This document shows positions 46,211-58,400 of a stretch of DNA of 64,000 bases, in pieces (position 1 is the first letter of the stretch; the number at the start of each line of letters is the position of its first letter). The translations under genes were made by a program, and so were the position numbers. Below the pieces are notes generated by a model. The model searched no databases. It saw only the letters and a list, made by a program, of their open reading frames with translations, and was not told the DNA's origin. The stretch comes from Larix kaempferi. Its lineage: Eukaryota; Streptophyta; Pinopsida; Pinales; Pinaceae. The DNA is taken from positions 6,245,001 through 6,309,000 of the forward strand of contig BSBM01000372.1 of assembly GCA_027924585.1 (NCBI GenBank), read 5' to 3'.

Positions 46211-46646
46211 CGCCAAGCTTTCAGCTGCTTATCACCTCCAAGATTAGTTTTGTTAACCACCGAAGATGCAGAAAACGCAGAAGCACGCCCATCGGCATCA
46301 AAACCCCTTTTTGACAGCCCGAGCATCATTAGGGCGTTTTCCAGGGAATCCATACGCACTCAATTGTATCATAATCATCTCTGGTCCCAGAACGAGGGCG
46401 CCAGCAAGTGGAACAATGGAATATTTCTGTCTATTTTTAGAAAAGACGCCTGAAGGTTTTTTGTAGACAACAGTTTCAAGCTCGCCCTCAAACCCGCAGA
46501 GGCTCGTTTTAGCTGTCAAACGTTGGTGCATCTGCAAGAGGTAGTTATTTCAATCATGATACGCTGTCACACTTTCAGTAACTGTTTTAGTTGTTATTTT
46601 TAGCTTATTCGATCCAGCTTTGGGATCTGAAAAACTTTGTAATGGC

Positions 46647-46653
46647 TATAAAG
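46647..46653 (+). promoter_or_regulatory. TATA box of element C LTR
   Basis: TATAAAG in AATGGCTATAAAG, present at the same place in both LTRs (22063-22069). It lies about 670 bp after the accessory ORF stop. Motif-based. Confidence 0.65.
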
Positions 46654-47156
46654 CCGAGGAATGAAGTAGAATAGAGGTTCGACTTTGGAGAGACTAATCG
46701 ATTTTTGTATTCTCAAACTTCTGTGACCTTCTAGATAACACAAGCTTCTTTTATTATTGGCTGTCAGATTCCTTCTTCTCATCTTTCTGCACTTATTGTG
46801 AATGATCTATTTCCTGTATGTTCACTTTTATTGCTAGATAGCTGTTATCCTGTCACAGTTTTAAAGGATTGAGCATATATGTTATTATTTTGTTGTGCTT
46901 AGCCATTTATATACGTTCTTATATGTATGAATTTGCTGAATGCAATAAGGATTCACCCTCTTTATTTTAAATCAACCCTCTGAACAGCCGTAGTCAAAGC
47001 CTTGTCTGTCTGAGCATCCTCATGCATGTTGTGAGCGTGTAAATTTTGATTCCTTTCATCCAACTTGATCCAAAATAAACCCCTTCTTTCAAAACAAGTT
47101 TAAGTTACCAGGCATCTCTGAAATACAACCTAGGAGAGCTTCCTGGAGTGATAACA

Positions 47157-47161
47157 CATCG
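47157..47161. repeat. Target-site duplication of element C (right copy, CATCG)
   Basis: Matches 1255-1259 exactly and closes element C. Confidence 0.95.
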
Positions 47162-48748
47162 CTTCATTATTCATGGGCTTTGAAGGGGGTCGTTGCATTG
47201 GAAAAGGTTGGAAAGAGGGCCTTTCAATATTTTATTAATAAAAGCAAGTGGACTATTCGTTTGGAACATGGACATATCATTGGATTTGTAGAGTCGAAAG
47301 GTAATTTTAACCTTTGAAATTTACATGTGGGCATAACTTGCTTTTCAAGACCTGCTGTGCCACACTTTGTGGAGCACCCCTACCAACTTATTTTTGCAAA
47401 ATTCCCAAAGATTGGGAGCCCAACTTTGCAGCTCTTCAGCTTCCATATGATATGAATGTGGTTATACTTTGATGGGTGACCATACCATGATGATGATGAC
47501 GATGTGTAGCCTATTAAAATTTGAACAGGAATGTTTTATAATTGTTTGATGAGTATAGCTAGCAGTATCAACCCTTAGGTTGACGAGGGTGAAAGATTTG
47601 TGGCTTGTTTATTAGCTAATTTACCAAGGTATCCCTTTGTATTGTTAAGAGCTTTTACCCCCTCCTTCGGATCCACCTATAACCTTATCATCTATGCTTC
47701 ATAACTCACGTCATTTTTTGATCTACAACCTTTGGCTAAAGCTTGATAGATGGATTCTATACCTTACTCCTTTGTGTTTTCGTCACCAAGAAGACCTCCC
47801 AGTTTTCCATGGTATCTCAAGATTGATCATTTTTAGCAATGAATGTTGGATGATTGCGGGTCATTTTTCTTTCACAGTACAGGTCCCTCTCGTACAGTAG
47901 GATTTGCCGAGTGAGAAATGCTCTTCCTAAAGGTTTTGTTAAAGTTACCCCATGCTATGCCAAAATAGGTGGCAGTTGGAAGGGTGGGTACTCCTTGAAT
48001 TAAGAGGTTAAGCCTACTTGCTATAACAAGCATTACTGTGGCAACTCCGTTAGTGCTATGGACACTTGCTGGAAGTGGAGCTAAGCTCGTGTCATTGACT
48101 GGGGCTCAGAAGGCTATCTAGGCACAGTAGCTTTCAACTGTCATCCTTGGAAATAAAATGAGCAGTCAAGCGAATATTAAAAGCAAAAAGCATGAATGAA
48201 AAATACAAAAAAAATCAAAAGAAGAAGCAAATGGAAAGAAAATATAAAGAAAATAATAAAGTGTTGGCTTGATAAGTCCAACTGAGAGGATACCTCACTA
48301 CTTCTGACTCCCTTTGTGAGACACGTCCCTAACGTTTGTCCAAATAGTGAAGAACATAAAGTTTCCCCCTTGTCCCCCCTTGTCCAAAATCCATTAATCT
48401 GCTAAGGCCATGTAAAATCACTTGACAAACCTTGGTCGACCATGATAACTCCACCCCCGAAGGAGAAAAAAGCTATTTTTAATACCTTGGTTGTTTTCAT
48501 ACTAGTTAATGGATAATCCATGCATTCCCATGAACCTGTTTGAAGATATTTATGTGGTTGGTATCATGTAGGGCATGACTAGCTATATAATGAGTCAACT
48601 ATTGACGATTACTTGTATTTTTGTATTTGTCCACATGGATACTGCTGGTCCATCAAGGACATATGACATAGGTATACATCATCCAGTTAGTATATCGGAG
48701 TTTATCAGCGAGATTATATTTCTTGTCAGTTTCTAGTGCTCCAAGGTG
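47162..48748. other. Unassigned sequence right of element C
   Basis: No convincing ORF or known repeat. It contains an A-rich tract of about 80 bp near 48180-48262. It was joined to 1-1254 before element C inserted. It may be part of an older unrecognised repeat. Confidence 0.5.
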
Positions 48749-48753
48749 GCCAA

Positions 48754-49327
48754 TGTTAAGATTCAATATGCTAAGATAGATAACATCAGTATTCAATTCA
48801 ATTTCACAGCAATAGCATATACAGGATCATTGAAAGAATAACAAGCACAACATAAACACAAGAGACACATATTTATCCTGGGAAACCCTCATGGGGTAGA
48901 AAACCTAGCAAAACTTCCTCAATATAGATGATCAACAAGTACAAAGATGTAGTCCCCAAACAAGAGCTCCTTCTCCTCCTTTGCAGATCTCTCTCTCTCC
49001 TATGCGAGTTCACAAGTGAGTGTGTGTGTTTAAATGAGGAACACAACACCTCTATTTATACTTTATCTTTCACTTGAATTTTTCCCTAACTAGGTCGGCC
49101 CCAACAACTTAACCACTCAACATAATGCTGACTGGACCGACTCCTCTAGGGGACTTAAACACCCCATTACAATTGACTCTAGGGGAACTAATGCCCCGAC
49201 TTACATTGGAGTTTTTACCTCAATGACTTTACATAATAATATCATCCCGACGGAGGAATAAAACATCTCCGGATGAATAATAATAAAGTACAAATAGAAT
49301 ATTCTTAGAAGTTACAATATTTCAACA
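48754..49327 (-). mobile_element. Solo LTR of a Copia-type element, minus strand (574 bp)
   Basis: On the minus strand it starts TGTTGAAATATT and ends ATCTTAACA, flanked by GCCAA at 48749-48753 and 49328-49332. It has a TATAAATA box (minus, 49053-49060) and, downstream, TTTTCTACCCCATGAGGG and TTTCCCAGGATAAATATG, typical of plant Copia LTRs. There is no internal region, so it is a solo LTR. Confidence 0.9.
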
Positions 49328-49332
49328 GCCAA

Positions 49333-50879
49333 ATGGGGGGTATGCTATAACTTAAGTTGTACTTGGTATATTTTTATTCCGACATTTTTGGAGACCCATT
49401 TGGCCCTTTATCTAAACATGTGCCATCGGGTTGATCACTATTGCCACAGATTAGTCAGTTTGAAAAAGGTGGAGGGTTTTCGTTAGTAGCTACAGTGCAT
49501 ATTCTCATGAACATACTTTCTGGACCAAAACTCAATATTTTTTCCATCCGAGAGATGTTTTGGATTCCTCTCGAGTAGTACTTTCATTCTATCTACTCAC
49601 ATGTCAAAAAACCCTCACCAATTGGGCAAAATCTGGACCTGAAGTTGCACTCTGTTAGTGGACACCCTGCTTTTCGTTAGTCACTGCAGTGCAGATTTTC
49701 TTGAACGTAGTTTCTGGACCAAAACTCAATATTTTTTCAATCCAAGGGATGTTATGGATTCCTTTCAAGTAGTACTTTCATCCTATCTACTTGCATGCTG
49801 TAATATCCCTTAGTAGATATGGGCTGAAAGTTGAGTTAACTGTATGTAATCTTTGGTTTAGGAGTTCCATCAAACACTTTGGTGACCACTGTTCGGAATC
49901 TGATTTGACTGAATTTTTTATTGGTTTTGGATCAGTTTTGAAATTATATTTCAGATCTCAACAAACATAACCAATACCATAGATTTTTCACATGCAGAAT
50001 TGGAAATTACTTGCATCGATTGGCCAATAAATAGTCCAAATAAATGTACCAAAGCAACAGTGATCAGCTGTAGATGTTACAGTCGTTTAACATTTATGAA
50101 CCAATCCGATTACAAGATTTTTTCTGACCTGCAGGTGTTTACTGTAGACTGGTTTGAGGTATATTCTCCTTGGAAGCTTGCCACTGTAGGTGACTATTTG
50201 TGTTGGTTGCCCCTCCAACGTGTACTGTTGTAGATGACTTTGGGATTGGCTACTCCTTTATGCTACTGTAACAGCCTCTTAACCATTCCCCAAACTACTA
50301 TCAATGGTCTCACACCCCTAGGAAATGACAATTATAAAAATACTCAATGCTAATATCAGCTTCCCCTTTTGCTCAAACGACCACAAACTCAATGCTGGCA
50401 CTATCCTTAATGTCTAGAATCTTCTACAAGGGACTGCACCCCCTTCAAATGGTTAAAGTTCCCTCACTAACAGCCACAAAACTCAGATCTGAATGCCCAC
50501 ACTTGAACTCGCAGTCACAAGTTGTGGGTCAACTCCCTCTTGGACAGTAAATAGCGAATATGGAAAGGAAAGTTGATCTCTAAACTTGGTTTTTCTTCAC
50601 AACTACAACTGCCTCCTTGACAAGTGCGCCCCTCCTCAAGGAGGGTCTGAAGCTTAGCAAAAATCCACAGATCTACAAGTAAACACATCCTCTTCCACAA
50701 CATTGAATCACAATGAAAAGATCTGTGTGATCTTCCCTCATTTGATCGGCTAGGGTGGATAGTCTCACCACCAAAACCAATTTCTCTCTTAGGGTTTTCG
50801 TCCCAGGAGCCAAAAGCTACAAGAGCTCTCCAAAAATCAATTTTGAGAAAATAGTCATGAATGAATGAGAAAGGGGTCA
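49333..50879. other. Unassigned sequence with an imperfect direct repeat
   Basis: No recognisable gene. It contains a duplicated segment (see 49477-49800). The stretch 50270-50879 has, on its minus strand, LTR U5-like motifs such as GGCGCACTTGTC and may belong to an old minus-strand LTR, but ends could not be fixed. Confidence 0.4.
49477..49800 (+). repeat. Imperfect direct repeat (two units about 194 bp apart)
   Basis: TTTTCGTTAGT...TTTCTGGACCAAAACTCAATATTTTTT...TAGTACTTTCAT...CTATCTAC occurs at about 49477-49605 and again at 49671-49799, with scattered differences, separated by unrelated sequence. Origin unknown. Confidence 0.8.
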
Positions 50880-51124
50880 TGTTGTCCACTAAGTTGCACT
50901 TTGGTGGACTACTTGTGAACCACGGAAGACTCGAACAATTTCATTGTTCATTGCAAGAATTCGATGTTCATCAGGCAAAATTTTTGGCCCTTTTGTAAGT
51001 TTTGCATGTCCAGACCCCTGCAAGGGAATTGTAATAAGTTGGTCTAAGCATGGTACTTTTGTAAAAAGCTTGGCCTACCTTAGGGTTTTCTATCAAGGGG
51101 ATACTCTAGAGTGTTTTTTCCTTA

Positions 51125-51160
51125 GGAATTATGCGTTACTCCTCAGTGATGTATAATTCC
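51125..51160 (+). other. Conserved U3 hairpin in relic X
   Basis: A 15-bp stem (GU pairs allowed) with loop TCCTCA, in the order GGAATTATGCGTTAC / GTGATGTATAATTCC. Equivalent hairpins are in E (55287-55320) and relic Z (54967-54999, minus). Base changes between the copies largely preserve pairing. Confidence 0.7.
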
Positions 51161-52081
51161 TGAGTTTTTCACTCATACCTCCAAAGCTGGAGTATTTTCC
51201 ATGGTGGTCGATCTTAGGGAGATTATTAAATCCTATGTGTCTAAGTATTTTACACATGCTAGCCATTGATAATGAGTCATATGGACATGCACTAGGTCCT
51301 CTAGGATTTTCAAGTCATTCTCAGAAAGATAATTTTTCTCATTTAATGAGTTTTTTTTTAATATTTTAATTAAAAAACGAAAAAAGTGATAAAAGTGTGG
51401 TTAGGAGGTGAATTTTGGCATGGGGGTGCTTGTTTTCTAACCCAGAGCACCCATAAAACCCCTAAACCCAATTTTCCTAAGTTCTAAGTGATTATTTTTC
51501 ACTTAAATAAAAATTCTCTCGAAAATCATTTTGAAGAATTATTTAATTCAAAAATAATAAATATGATGAAAATCAAACTCCTATATCAGTGGAATTTGGT
51601 CCAGTGAGGTGGCCCAGTTGAGTTGCACTGTCATTTAAGGAGAATATCAATCAATTTGTGATTGATTCAATCAATGATTTGGCTCCCATGAGGTGTCCTC
51701 TCTTGAAGAATGCGCCCTCTCTTGAGTTGGGCGACTTTCATGATGTCGCAACTCGTGGGAGGAGAGAGGAGCTTCCAAAGCTCTTGAGGGAGGCGCCCTC
51801 CTTAGGTGGCCTCCACCTCACCTCCCTATCCCTCAAATGGAGCATCAATCAACACAATCAATGGGATTCAATCCCTCTCTTCAAGCAAATGCACCCCCTC
51901 CTCCATAACTCGCCCTCTCCTCTCTCATGTGCTATAAGAGCAAGGTTGCTATTGCTCTTTTCTCACTGATAGAAAGGAATAGAACGTTTGCTCCTGAGTA
52001 TTGTAATTTTGTATTTCAACTAATAAGATTGAAGACTTTGGAGGTCGATTTGGACTCTTGGTTCCATGCTCATGAATATGA

Positions 52082-52625
52082 TTGTCATTGATGACAACAC
52101 ATTAATGACAAAGGATAATGAGTGGAGGACATGGCAAAGGTTAAATTGGTGACATGAAGGACATGATGACATGGACAAAGATATGATGGTGCAAAGGCAG
52201 CAAGCATGACAAGGCATATGTGAAGGTGTTGGTGACTAGGCAAGCATGGAAGAATTGATGACATGGCAAAAGACAAAGGACAATAAAGGACATGGAATTG
52301 GGTGGCAGAGGACATGACAATGGAGGACAAGCAATGCATGGATGACATGACAAAGTATGATAACAAGTGGCAAGCAGGATCACATGGCAAGCCTGACAAA
52401 GCATTGGATGACAAAGGACATGGCTTGATGATGTGGAAGATGCATTAAGGTAGACAAGACAAAGGAAAAAGGCTATGATGATGACAAGGGAAATGACATG
52501 GCAAGGTGGAGGACAAGGATGACAAGGATGATGGCAAAGCAGCATGACATGGCTAAGAACAAGACCCTCTACGGGCATTTTAGCAGTCCTGCGGGCATTT
52601 TATGTAGCCCTGCGGGCATATTTGG
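52082..52625. repeat. Degenerate GACATGGCA-rich tract and three GCGGGCATTTT units
   Basis: About 480 bp dominated by variants of GACAWGGMA, GACAAAGGACA and TGATGACATGG with no fixed period, an old degraded satellite-like tract. It is followed at about 52569-52625 by three copies of a CTRCGGGCATWTT unit 21-23 bp apart. The long minus-strand ORFs here are a by-product of the composition. Confidence 0.75.
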
Positions 52626-53037
52626 ACAGTTTAATGGACTAAGATGCACTTCTTTACTTTCAGTACTTTGTAAATTAAATAAACAAGAGAAGTGGGGTAA
52701 CCAGCACCCACACCCCATCCCCCCTGGGGGGATTTGAGTTTTTGTCATTTTTGTGAGATTGCATTTTTTCTAACTCCACTAGCTCACACACTCACTTCTT
52801 AATTGCAAGGTGTATACTTTTATTTGTATTTCATATTTTAATCCATTTTCATTTTGCAAGAGTAACTTAGAAATAAAACCACTCTTCGTCGCTACGAATT
52901 ATGCTCTCACCTTCACCTAAAGGCAATGCCGATTAGTGAAGGTTGATCAAAAAAGTGACGCATAAGTTTGGCCACTTACATATTTACTTCAAGTATTGTA
53001 TTTTCACTTTCACAACTTAATTGTTAATAAAAGGAAC

Positions 53038-53095
53038 CCAAAGTCTCTTGAACTTTGTTGAAAAGCAAGTCAAGAGCGCTCTCTGTCGGAGAGTA
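53038..53095 (+). other. Double-hairpin module in relic X
   Basis: CTCTTGAACTT...AAGTCAAGAG (bulged A) followed by CTCTCTGTCGGAGAG. The same two-hairpin module occurs twice in the E LTR (62757-62806 and 62853-62905). Confidence 0.7.
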
Positions 53096-53961
53096 CAATA
53101 GTTACTTGTTCAAACTTGGAATAAACTCATTTCGCTACCACTACGTATGATCTGCCCTTTTTGGGATGCTCAGAAATAGTTGGAAGCACTCCTTAATTTC
53201 CACACTTAACTTAATCAGTCACTTAATAAAATTAACATCCCTTTAAGATAAGTGAAAATCCGGCACTTTGACTAGACTTTGTGTGGGAAAATTTTGCCTG
53301 GGGACGCTGGATCACTGTACTTAGATCTTGGGGGCACCGTTAGACTACATCCCTGGTTGGTGTAGTGTTGAACATGCTCTTGAGACTTTGGTAGCCAACA
53401 TGTCCTTGTACAAAACCACCAACTTCTAAATTTACGAACATTCCTCTCTGTACCTTACGGTATCTCGAGAGTTCCCCTTTTTTCCCTAATCAAGATTCAC
53501 AATTAATAATCTAAAATCAACCAAGAGACACTTGCACAACATTTCCCTTTTACAGCAATTATCAATTTTTTCACTATGTTGACTCCATAAGGCACTGGTC
53601 CTTTGCACTTTATTTGCTTATTATCAATATCAAGCATTTGTGCATCTTCTATATAATTTACAGTGATATTTAATTCATGCTGATAAAGACTATTTAAACC
53701 TTGTTGCAATTATATCTTGAAACCCCTTAATAAAAAACTCCCAAAACTTAATAAACAACCCATCAACTAATTGTAAGACCCTAATAACCTTAGTAGCATT
53801 CCATAGGGACTACCCTCCTTGGCTTTCGTTGGGAATTTTGCCAAAACGGAGGAGTCAAGAACCAAGTGACATACTTGACTCGAGACTTTCCACCAAGGGC
53901 ACGCCAAGTGGCAGCATAGATTTCTGCTGCGATAAAAACGGTGTGTAATCCGGCGGCAACA

Positions 53962-55029
53962 AAACTCATAGACAATGAAGAGGAACCATTTAATTTGGAC
54001 AAAATCAAACAAAAATGGAAGCAGCCGTGAGGAAAAAGCATCTCACACGGGAAGGTGGAAGGTGAGTGATGTTTCCTTGTTGCGTGGAGGTGGTGGGTTC
54101 CGTTGGAGCTTTGAATGGAAGCCTATCCATAAGGGTTGTGCCACCTCATAAGAGGTAGGAGCCCACCAATAAATTTAATACTAACCAACCATTTATCAAC
54201 TTCGTGAGGATGACGCCGGCCACGTGAAGGTAGTCAACGCACTCCCTTTGGAAATAATCAACCGCTCACAATTAAAATCGAAATTTTGACATAAGCTTCA
54301 ACATTTCTTACTTAATCGCTTGTCCCAATGACATAATGCCATGTTAAATTAGCATGTGGGTGAAAGCTAGCCCACGCAAATGGTAGAGGGCGGATTCCCT
54401 TTTAATAACAATTCGCTCAAACTTAAAACTTTACCATATCACTTTGTAGTAACATGCTTTGACCTTTCCACAGTCGCCTACCTTATTGACTTATGCCATG
54501 TCATTTGGCATGTGTCAAATAACCATTTATTTTATTTTTTAATAATTTGGCATGGTGCATTTTGATGCTTTTTAGCATTAAAATGCTAATTTGTACCTCT
54601 GATAGGAAATACTGCTCCACGGGATGCTCTGACTGCCCGAATCATAGGAAAATCAGGTACGAAGGTAAAGAGGGTGCTCTAAGCTTGAAAACGAGCATCC
54701 TTGCGCCAAATTCCAACTTCGGATCACACTTTTATGACAATTTGAATTTTTTCATTTAAACCATTAAAAAAATGGCTTAAAAAAGCGAAAAAAAATATTT
54801 TTCTCGGAATTGACTGAAACTTCAGGGCAACCTAGTGCATGACCAAACGACAAAATTTTAGCATCTAGCATGTTTATAAACATTACAAAATGGACTTTAA
54901 TAACCCTCTAAGGCGTAACCACCACTTTGGACATTCCAGCTTTGGAGGTGCAGGAGAAAAACTCATCGATTATACTCGGCTAAAGGCAAAGCATAATCGA
55001 CAAGGGAAAAAACTCCTTGGAATACCTTC
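53962..55029 (-). mobile_element. LTR relic Z, minus strand, interrupted by element E
   Basis: The reverse complement of about 54550-55029 matches the head of the E LTR (hairpin, GAGTTTTTC, TCCAAAGCTGGA, then the block seen at 59985-60250). It stops at 55029 where the E LTR begins, so E probably inserted into Z. The remainder would lie past E, outside the window. The left boundary is uncertain. Confidence 0.55.
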
Positions 55030-55426
55030 TGTTATCACCTATTTTGTACAAATAGTTGAACATTCAATGAGCCGCCAGTTTATTGAACATGATTCATGTT
55101 CATCATCAGCATTCAGAAGTTCAGAAGTCAATTTCAGGGCAATTTTGCCCCATTTGTAATAACTGCATGTTCATACCCCCATGGGGAAAATGTAAAAAGT
55201 TGGTCTAAACGGGATCCTTCTATAAAAGACTCGGCTATCCGTAGGTTTAGCCATTTGGGGGATACTCTAGAGTGTTTTTTCCTTGTGAATTATGCGCTAC
55301 TCATCAGTGGCGTATAATCCCTGAGTTTTTCACTCAACCCTCCAAAGCTGGAGTATTTCCCATGGTGGTCAAAACCTAAGGTGGTTATTAGAGTCTTGTG
55401 TCTAGGATTTTTTACATGTTAGGCAC

Positions 55427-58400
55427 TGTTATCACATATATAGTAGCCGTGCTACCATACATTATTTTTCGCATTCCAGTACACTATTCAGCCAGTTCCC
55501 TTGCATTTGAGATGCTGAGATGAGCATCTATATTGGATCCCTATCAGATTGTGGACAGCAGTTGCATTCCCCATGCCATGACTGAGTTTCAGGACACTCA
55601 GAGAGGTGACTGATGTAGCCATTATACCATTGGTACAGAGCAGACAGTAGTGCCCAGAGTTACAGCAGCAGTCTCAGAGGACAGATGATGGTACAGGTTG
55701 ATGAGCTTTCAGGTATATGACTCAGCAGGTATATCATGGTGTTATGGTTAGATTGCTTTTATACTTATTCTTGTAGCATGTCTTAGCACTTAGTGTCATG
55801 ATCTGGCGATCATATAGATATTTGGACTTGGTTGACCTATTATATATATCATGTTGTCCCTACTCAGACTTAGAAGTTCACTATTCATACTCATTGGTTT
55901 TACCCTCCTTAGGGAGAATAGAGGTGATCATTACACCATACTTTGGCTTGCTAGTGTTGGCTTCATCATTTCATTGTCTTCATCCATCCATGGCCTACCT
56001 TTTAGATTATCACCCTGACTTACTACTTGACTAGTGGCATGGAGGACTTTTCCCCACTGTAGCCTCTGTATTGGATGAGCTCCCCTGTTTATTGTGTCTC
56101 GGCTCTGAGTTGGTGACAAAACTTACCTATGGTGAGTTGGAGTTCCTGGTGAATTCCCCCTAGTCACTAAAGTTGTGTTGGCTAAACCTGAAACTTTTAG
56201 TGCTGCCATCAATACAAAATCTGGAAAATAAAATGCTATATCTTGTATGAAAAGCCCATTCATGCAATGTGTTTTTGAACACACATGAATGAAAGGCGTG
56301 CCAAATGAAAATGGCCATAAAAATAAAATGTTATATCTTGTGGAAAATAAATACCTAGGTAAACAAGCTGTCCATGACACACCTAGAAGTGCTCAGGTAA
56401 ACAAGTGCCTTAAAAACACACCTGCAGCAGAAAGCCTAAAAGAAAAAATGTAAATCTATGCAATGTGTTTGTAAACACACATAGATCAAGGCTATGGAAA
56501 CTTCAGGCCCAAAAAGCAATGGAACTTAAATGCTATATCTAAACAATTGCTGGCCTTATTTGTATTATGGATTGTGCGCATCTGTGAAGGTGAATAAACC
56601 CTCTTTAAACAACTCATCCATTCGTGAGACACCGCCATTCCCTGTGTTATTGCTCATTCAGTATATACTATGGTGTATTCCCTTTCCCTTGCCAAAGTGT
56701 CACAAATTCAAGACAGCTAAGTCATCCCTTAGCCTAGCCAGTTAATTTAAGCCTTCACCCTTCACTAGCAAATTGATCACAACTATGAAGTGAGTATGAT
56801 CCTGAAAGTCTAGTCTGAGTAATAATAATAATTAACGACACTATATATTTGGATTTAGATCGCCAGTCATGATCACTCTGTGTTATAATTGCTATTTGAA
56901 TAAATTGTAAAGCATGTATTAACCTTGATACTTTTCAGCAGCCTTGGATGATGGACTGAGTTATATTTGGTCTTGGTTGGACCTAGTTTGACCATGGAGG
57001 ACCATGGGACATGAGATGTTAGACCTTATGATGATATGGATAGATGATATATGGTCTATGTACACATACAGGATGATTCTATGCAGCAGCTACAAGGTTA
57101 TGATGATGATTCTGGGGTTTCAGCAGTATTTGTATATGTACAGCACATTATTATTGGCCCTGTTCCGGTATATTGGATATTTATTTTGATCATGCAGAGA
57201 CTCATATGGTGTATAAGTACACATCTTGGATAGATTTGGACCTTCTGAGTCCAATGGGACAGTTTGTTTTCAGTTCCGGGCACTTACAGTGATGATTGAG
57301 CCTCAGTAGGCTGTCCCAGTGCAGTTTTGGTCTGTTGGAGGCCCTGTCGGAGCAGAGATGACTTTTATCCGGTTGACCTAGGGCGCTGATGATGGAGGGG
57401 GTGGTCCAGCCACTTGTTTTTACCATATTACCCCCCCTCCCGGACACATTGGTGCCCTCACCTTGACAGCGCCAGCAATCCAGGAGGCTGTTTGGGGCAG
57501 TTTCACGCTTCACGAGGCATTTCAGGATTGGTAGAAATGGCTATTGAGGAAATCGATTTGGGCTACTGAGGCAAAGTTATGGCATGGGATGATCAGTGAT
57601 GATAGATCGGGACCTTCCACACCTTCTCCAGCAGTTTCAGCTTCATCGGGGCCCGCATCCATCACTTATGGCACTTTCTGTGGATTTTTGAGGTCTTCTG
57701 AGGACCACGACTTCACTATGGAGGCACGATTTGGTACTTTCATGATTATTTATTGGTTATTGTGCCATGGGGATTGACCAAGGAGGGATAAAATTACCCC
57801 TTGGACCCACCATGAGCCTCTTATGATATTTTGTCATCATGATTTGGTGGGATTCCCCTCTTATAGGGCGACTTTGTCCACTTATGTTATATTTTATTAG
57901 TGATCCATGTATTTCATTGTTGAGCTCATCTCAACCATTGATTAGACATTTGTATCTTTTAATCTTAGCCACTCATTCAAAAAGTGGTTAGGGTTTTGGT
58001 GCCTCTCCTTCCTATTTAAAGGAGAGAGCCTCTCATTGTAAAGGGACTTTTGGCTCTGGATTATTGGAATAGAAAATTATTATTGCATCTATCTCCAATG
58101 TTGTGGTGAATGTTTTTGGTGTTCGTTCGTTGGTTCTTCCTTTGCACTGAGTTATTGGAGATCTTGTTTGCCATATCTTTTGTACCACGATTTTGCATCT
58201 ACAGGTGGAGGCCGATTTGCTTGGAGGAGGAGGTATTGGTAGGGGAAGACTCTCCCTACTTCTTCTTTGGAGCTCTTCGTTGGTAACAGGGAGTATTACT
58301 GTCCCAGGACCTTCTATTTCATGTTACTATTTGCATTTCTCTTGTATTTCTTCCATACTTGCTCTTACCGATTGAATCTTCATTCCTTGGTTTGACAGGT

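Larger units (their letters stand above)
1260..47156 (+). mobile_element. Element C: Tat-type Ty3/gypsy retrotransposon, degenerate, host of nested insertions
   Basis: Full-length element bounded by CATCG duplications. Order: 5' LTR (1260-3658 plus 21313-22572), primer site, gag, protease, archaeal-type RNase H, RT, gypsy RNase H, integrase (to 28744), GPY/F tail (from 43115), and 3' LTR (43546-47156). Removing nested insertions B/A and D leaves roughly 14 kb. The coding region has several stops and frameshifts and the two LTRs differ by eye at a few percent, so it is an old insertion that can no longer make its own complete proteins. The domain content (aRNase H in addition to the usual RNase H) is the signature of the plant Tat lineage. 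Each LTR also holds a copy of an accessory ORF. Confidence 0.93.
43546..47156 (+). repeat. Element C 3' LTR (3611 bp, uninterrupted)
   Basis: TGTTATCTCC...GTGATAACA followed by the CATCG duplication. It carries the intact accessory ORF at 44566-45981, palindromes on both sides of it, and a TATA box at 46647-46653. It differs from the 5' LTR at many sites, and its 3' part lacks 48 bp of the ORF seen in the 5' copy. Confidence 0.95.
50880..53961 (+). mobile_element. LTR relic X, related to the LTR of element E
   Basis: Similar in order to the LTR of E: a head region with a hairpin and TCCAAAGCTGGAG (51125-51200), a TATA-like GCTATAAGAGC near 51930, a double-hairpin module near 53042, and an end block like TTGGCTTTCGTTGGGAATTTTGCC. 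It starts TGTTG and may end CAACA, but no target duplication and no primer site were found, so the ends are approximate. It is shorter than the E LTR (about 3.1 against 4.3 kb). Confidence 0.6.

Noticed and set aside
52085-52578. Overlapping minus-strand ORFs of 109 and 145 codons rich in Cys, His, Pro and Ser
   Set aside because: They are the antisense of the degenerate GACATGGCA tract. The composition explains the open frames and no domain is visible.
50880-53961. Relic X as a complete solo LTR with target duplication
   Set aside because: The bases before TGTTG (GGTCA) are not found after the apparent end, and its length is about 1.2 kb short of the E LTR, so only a relic with approximate ends is claimed.
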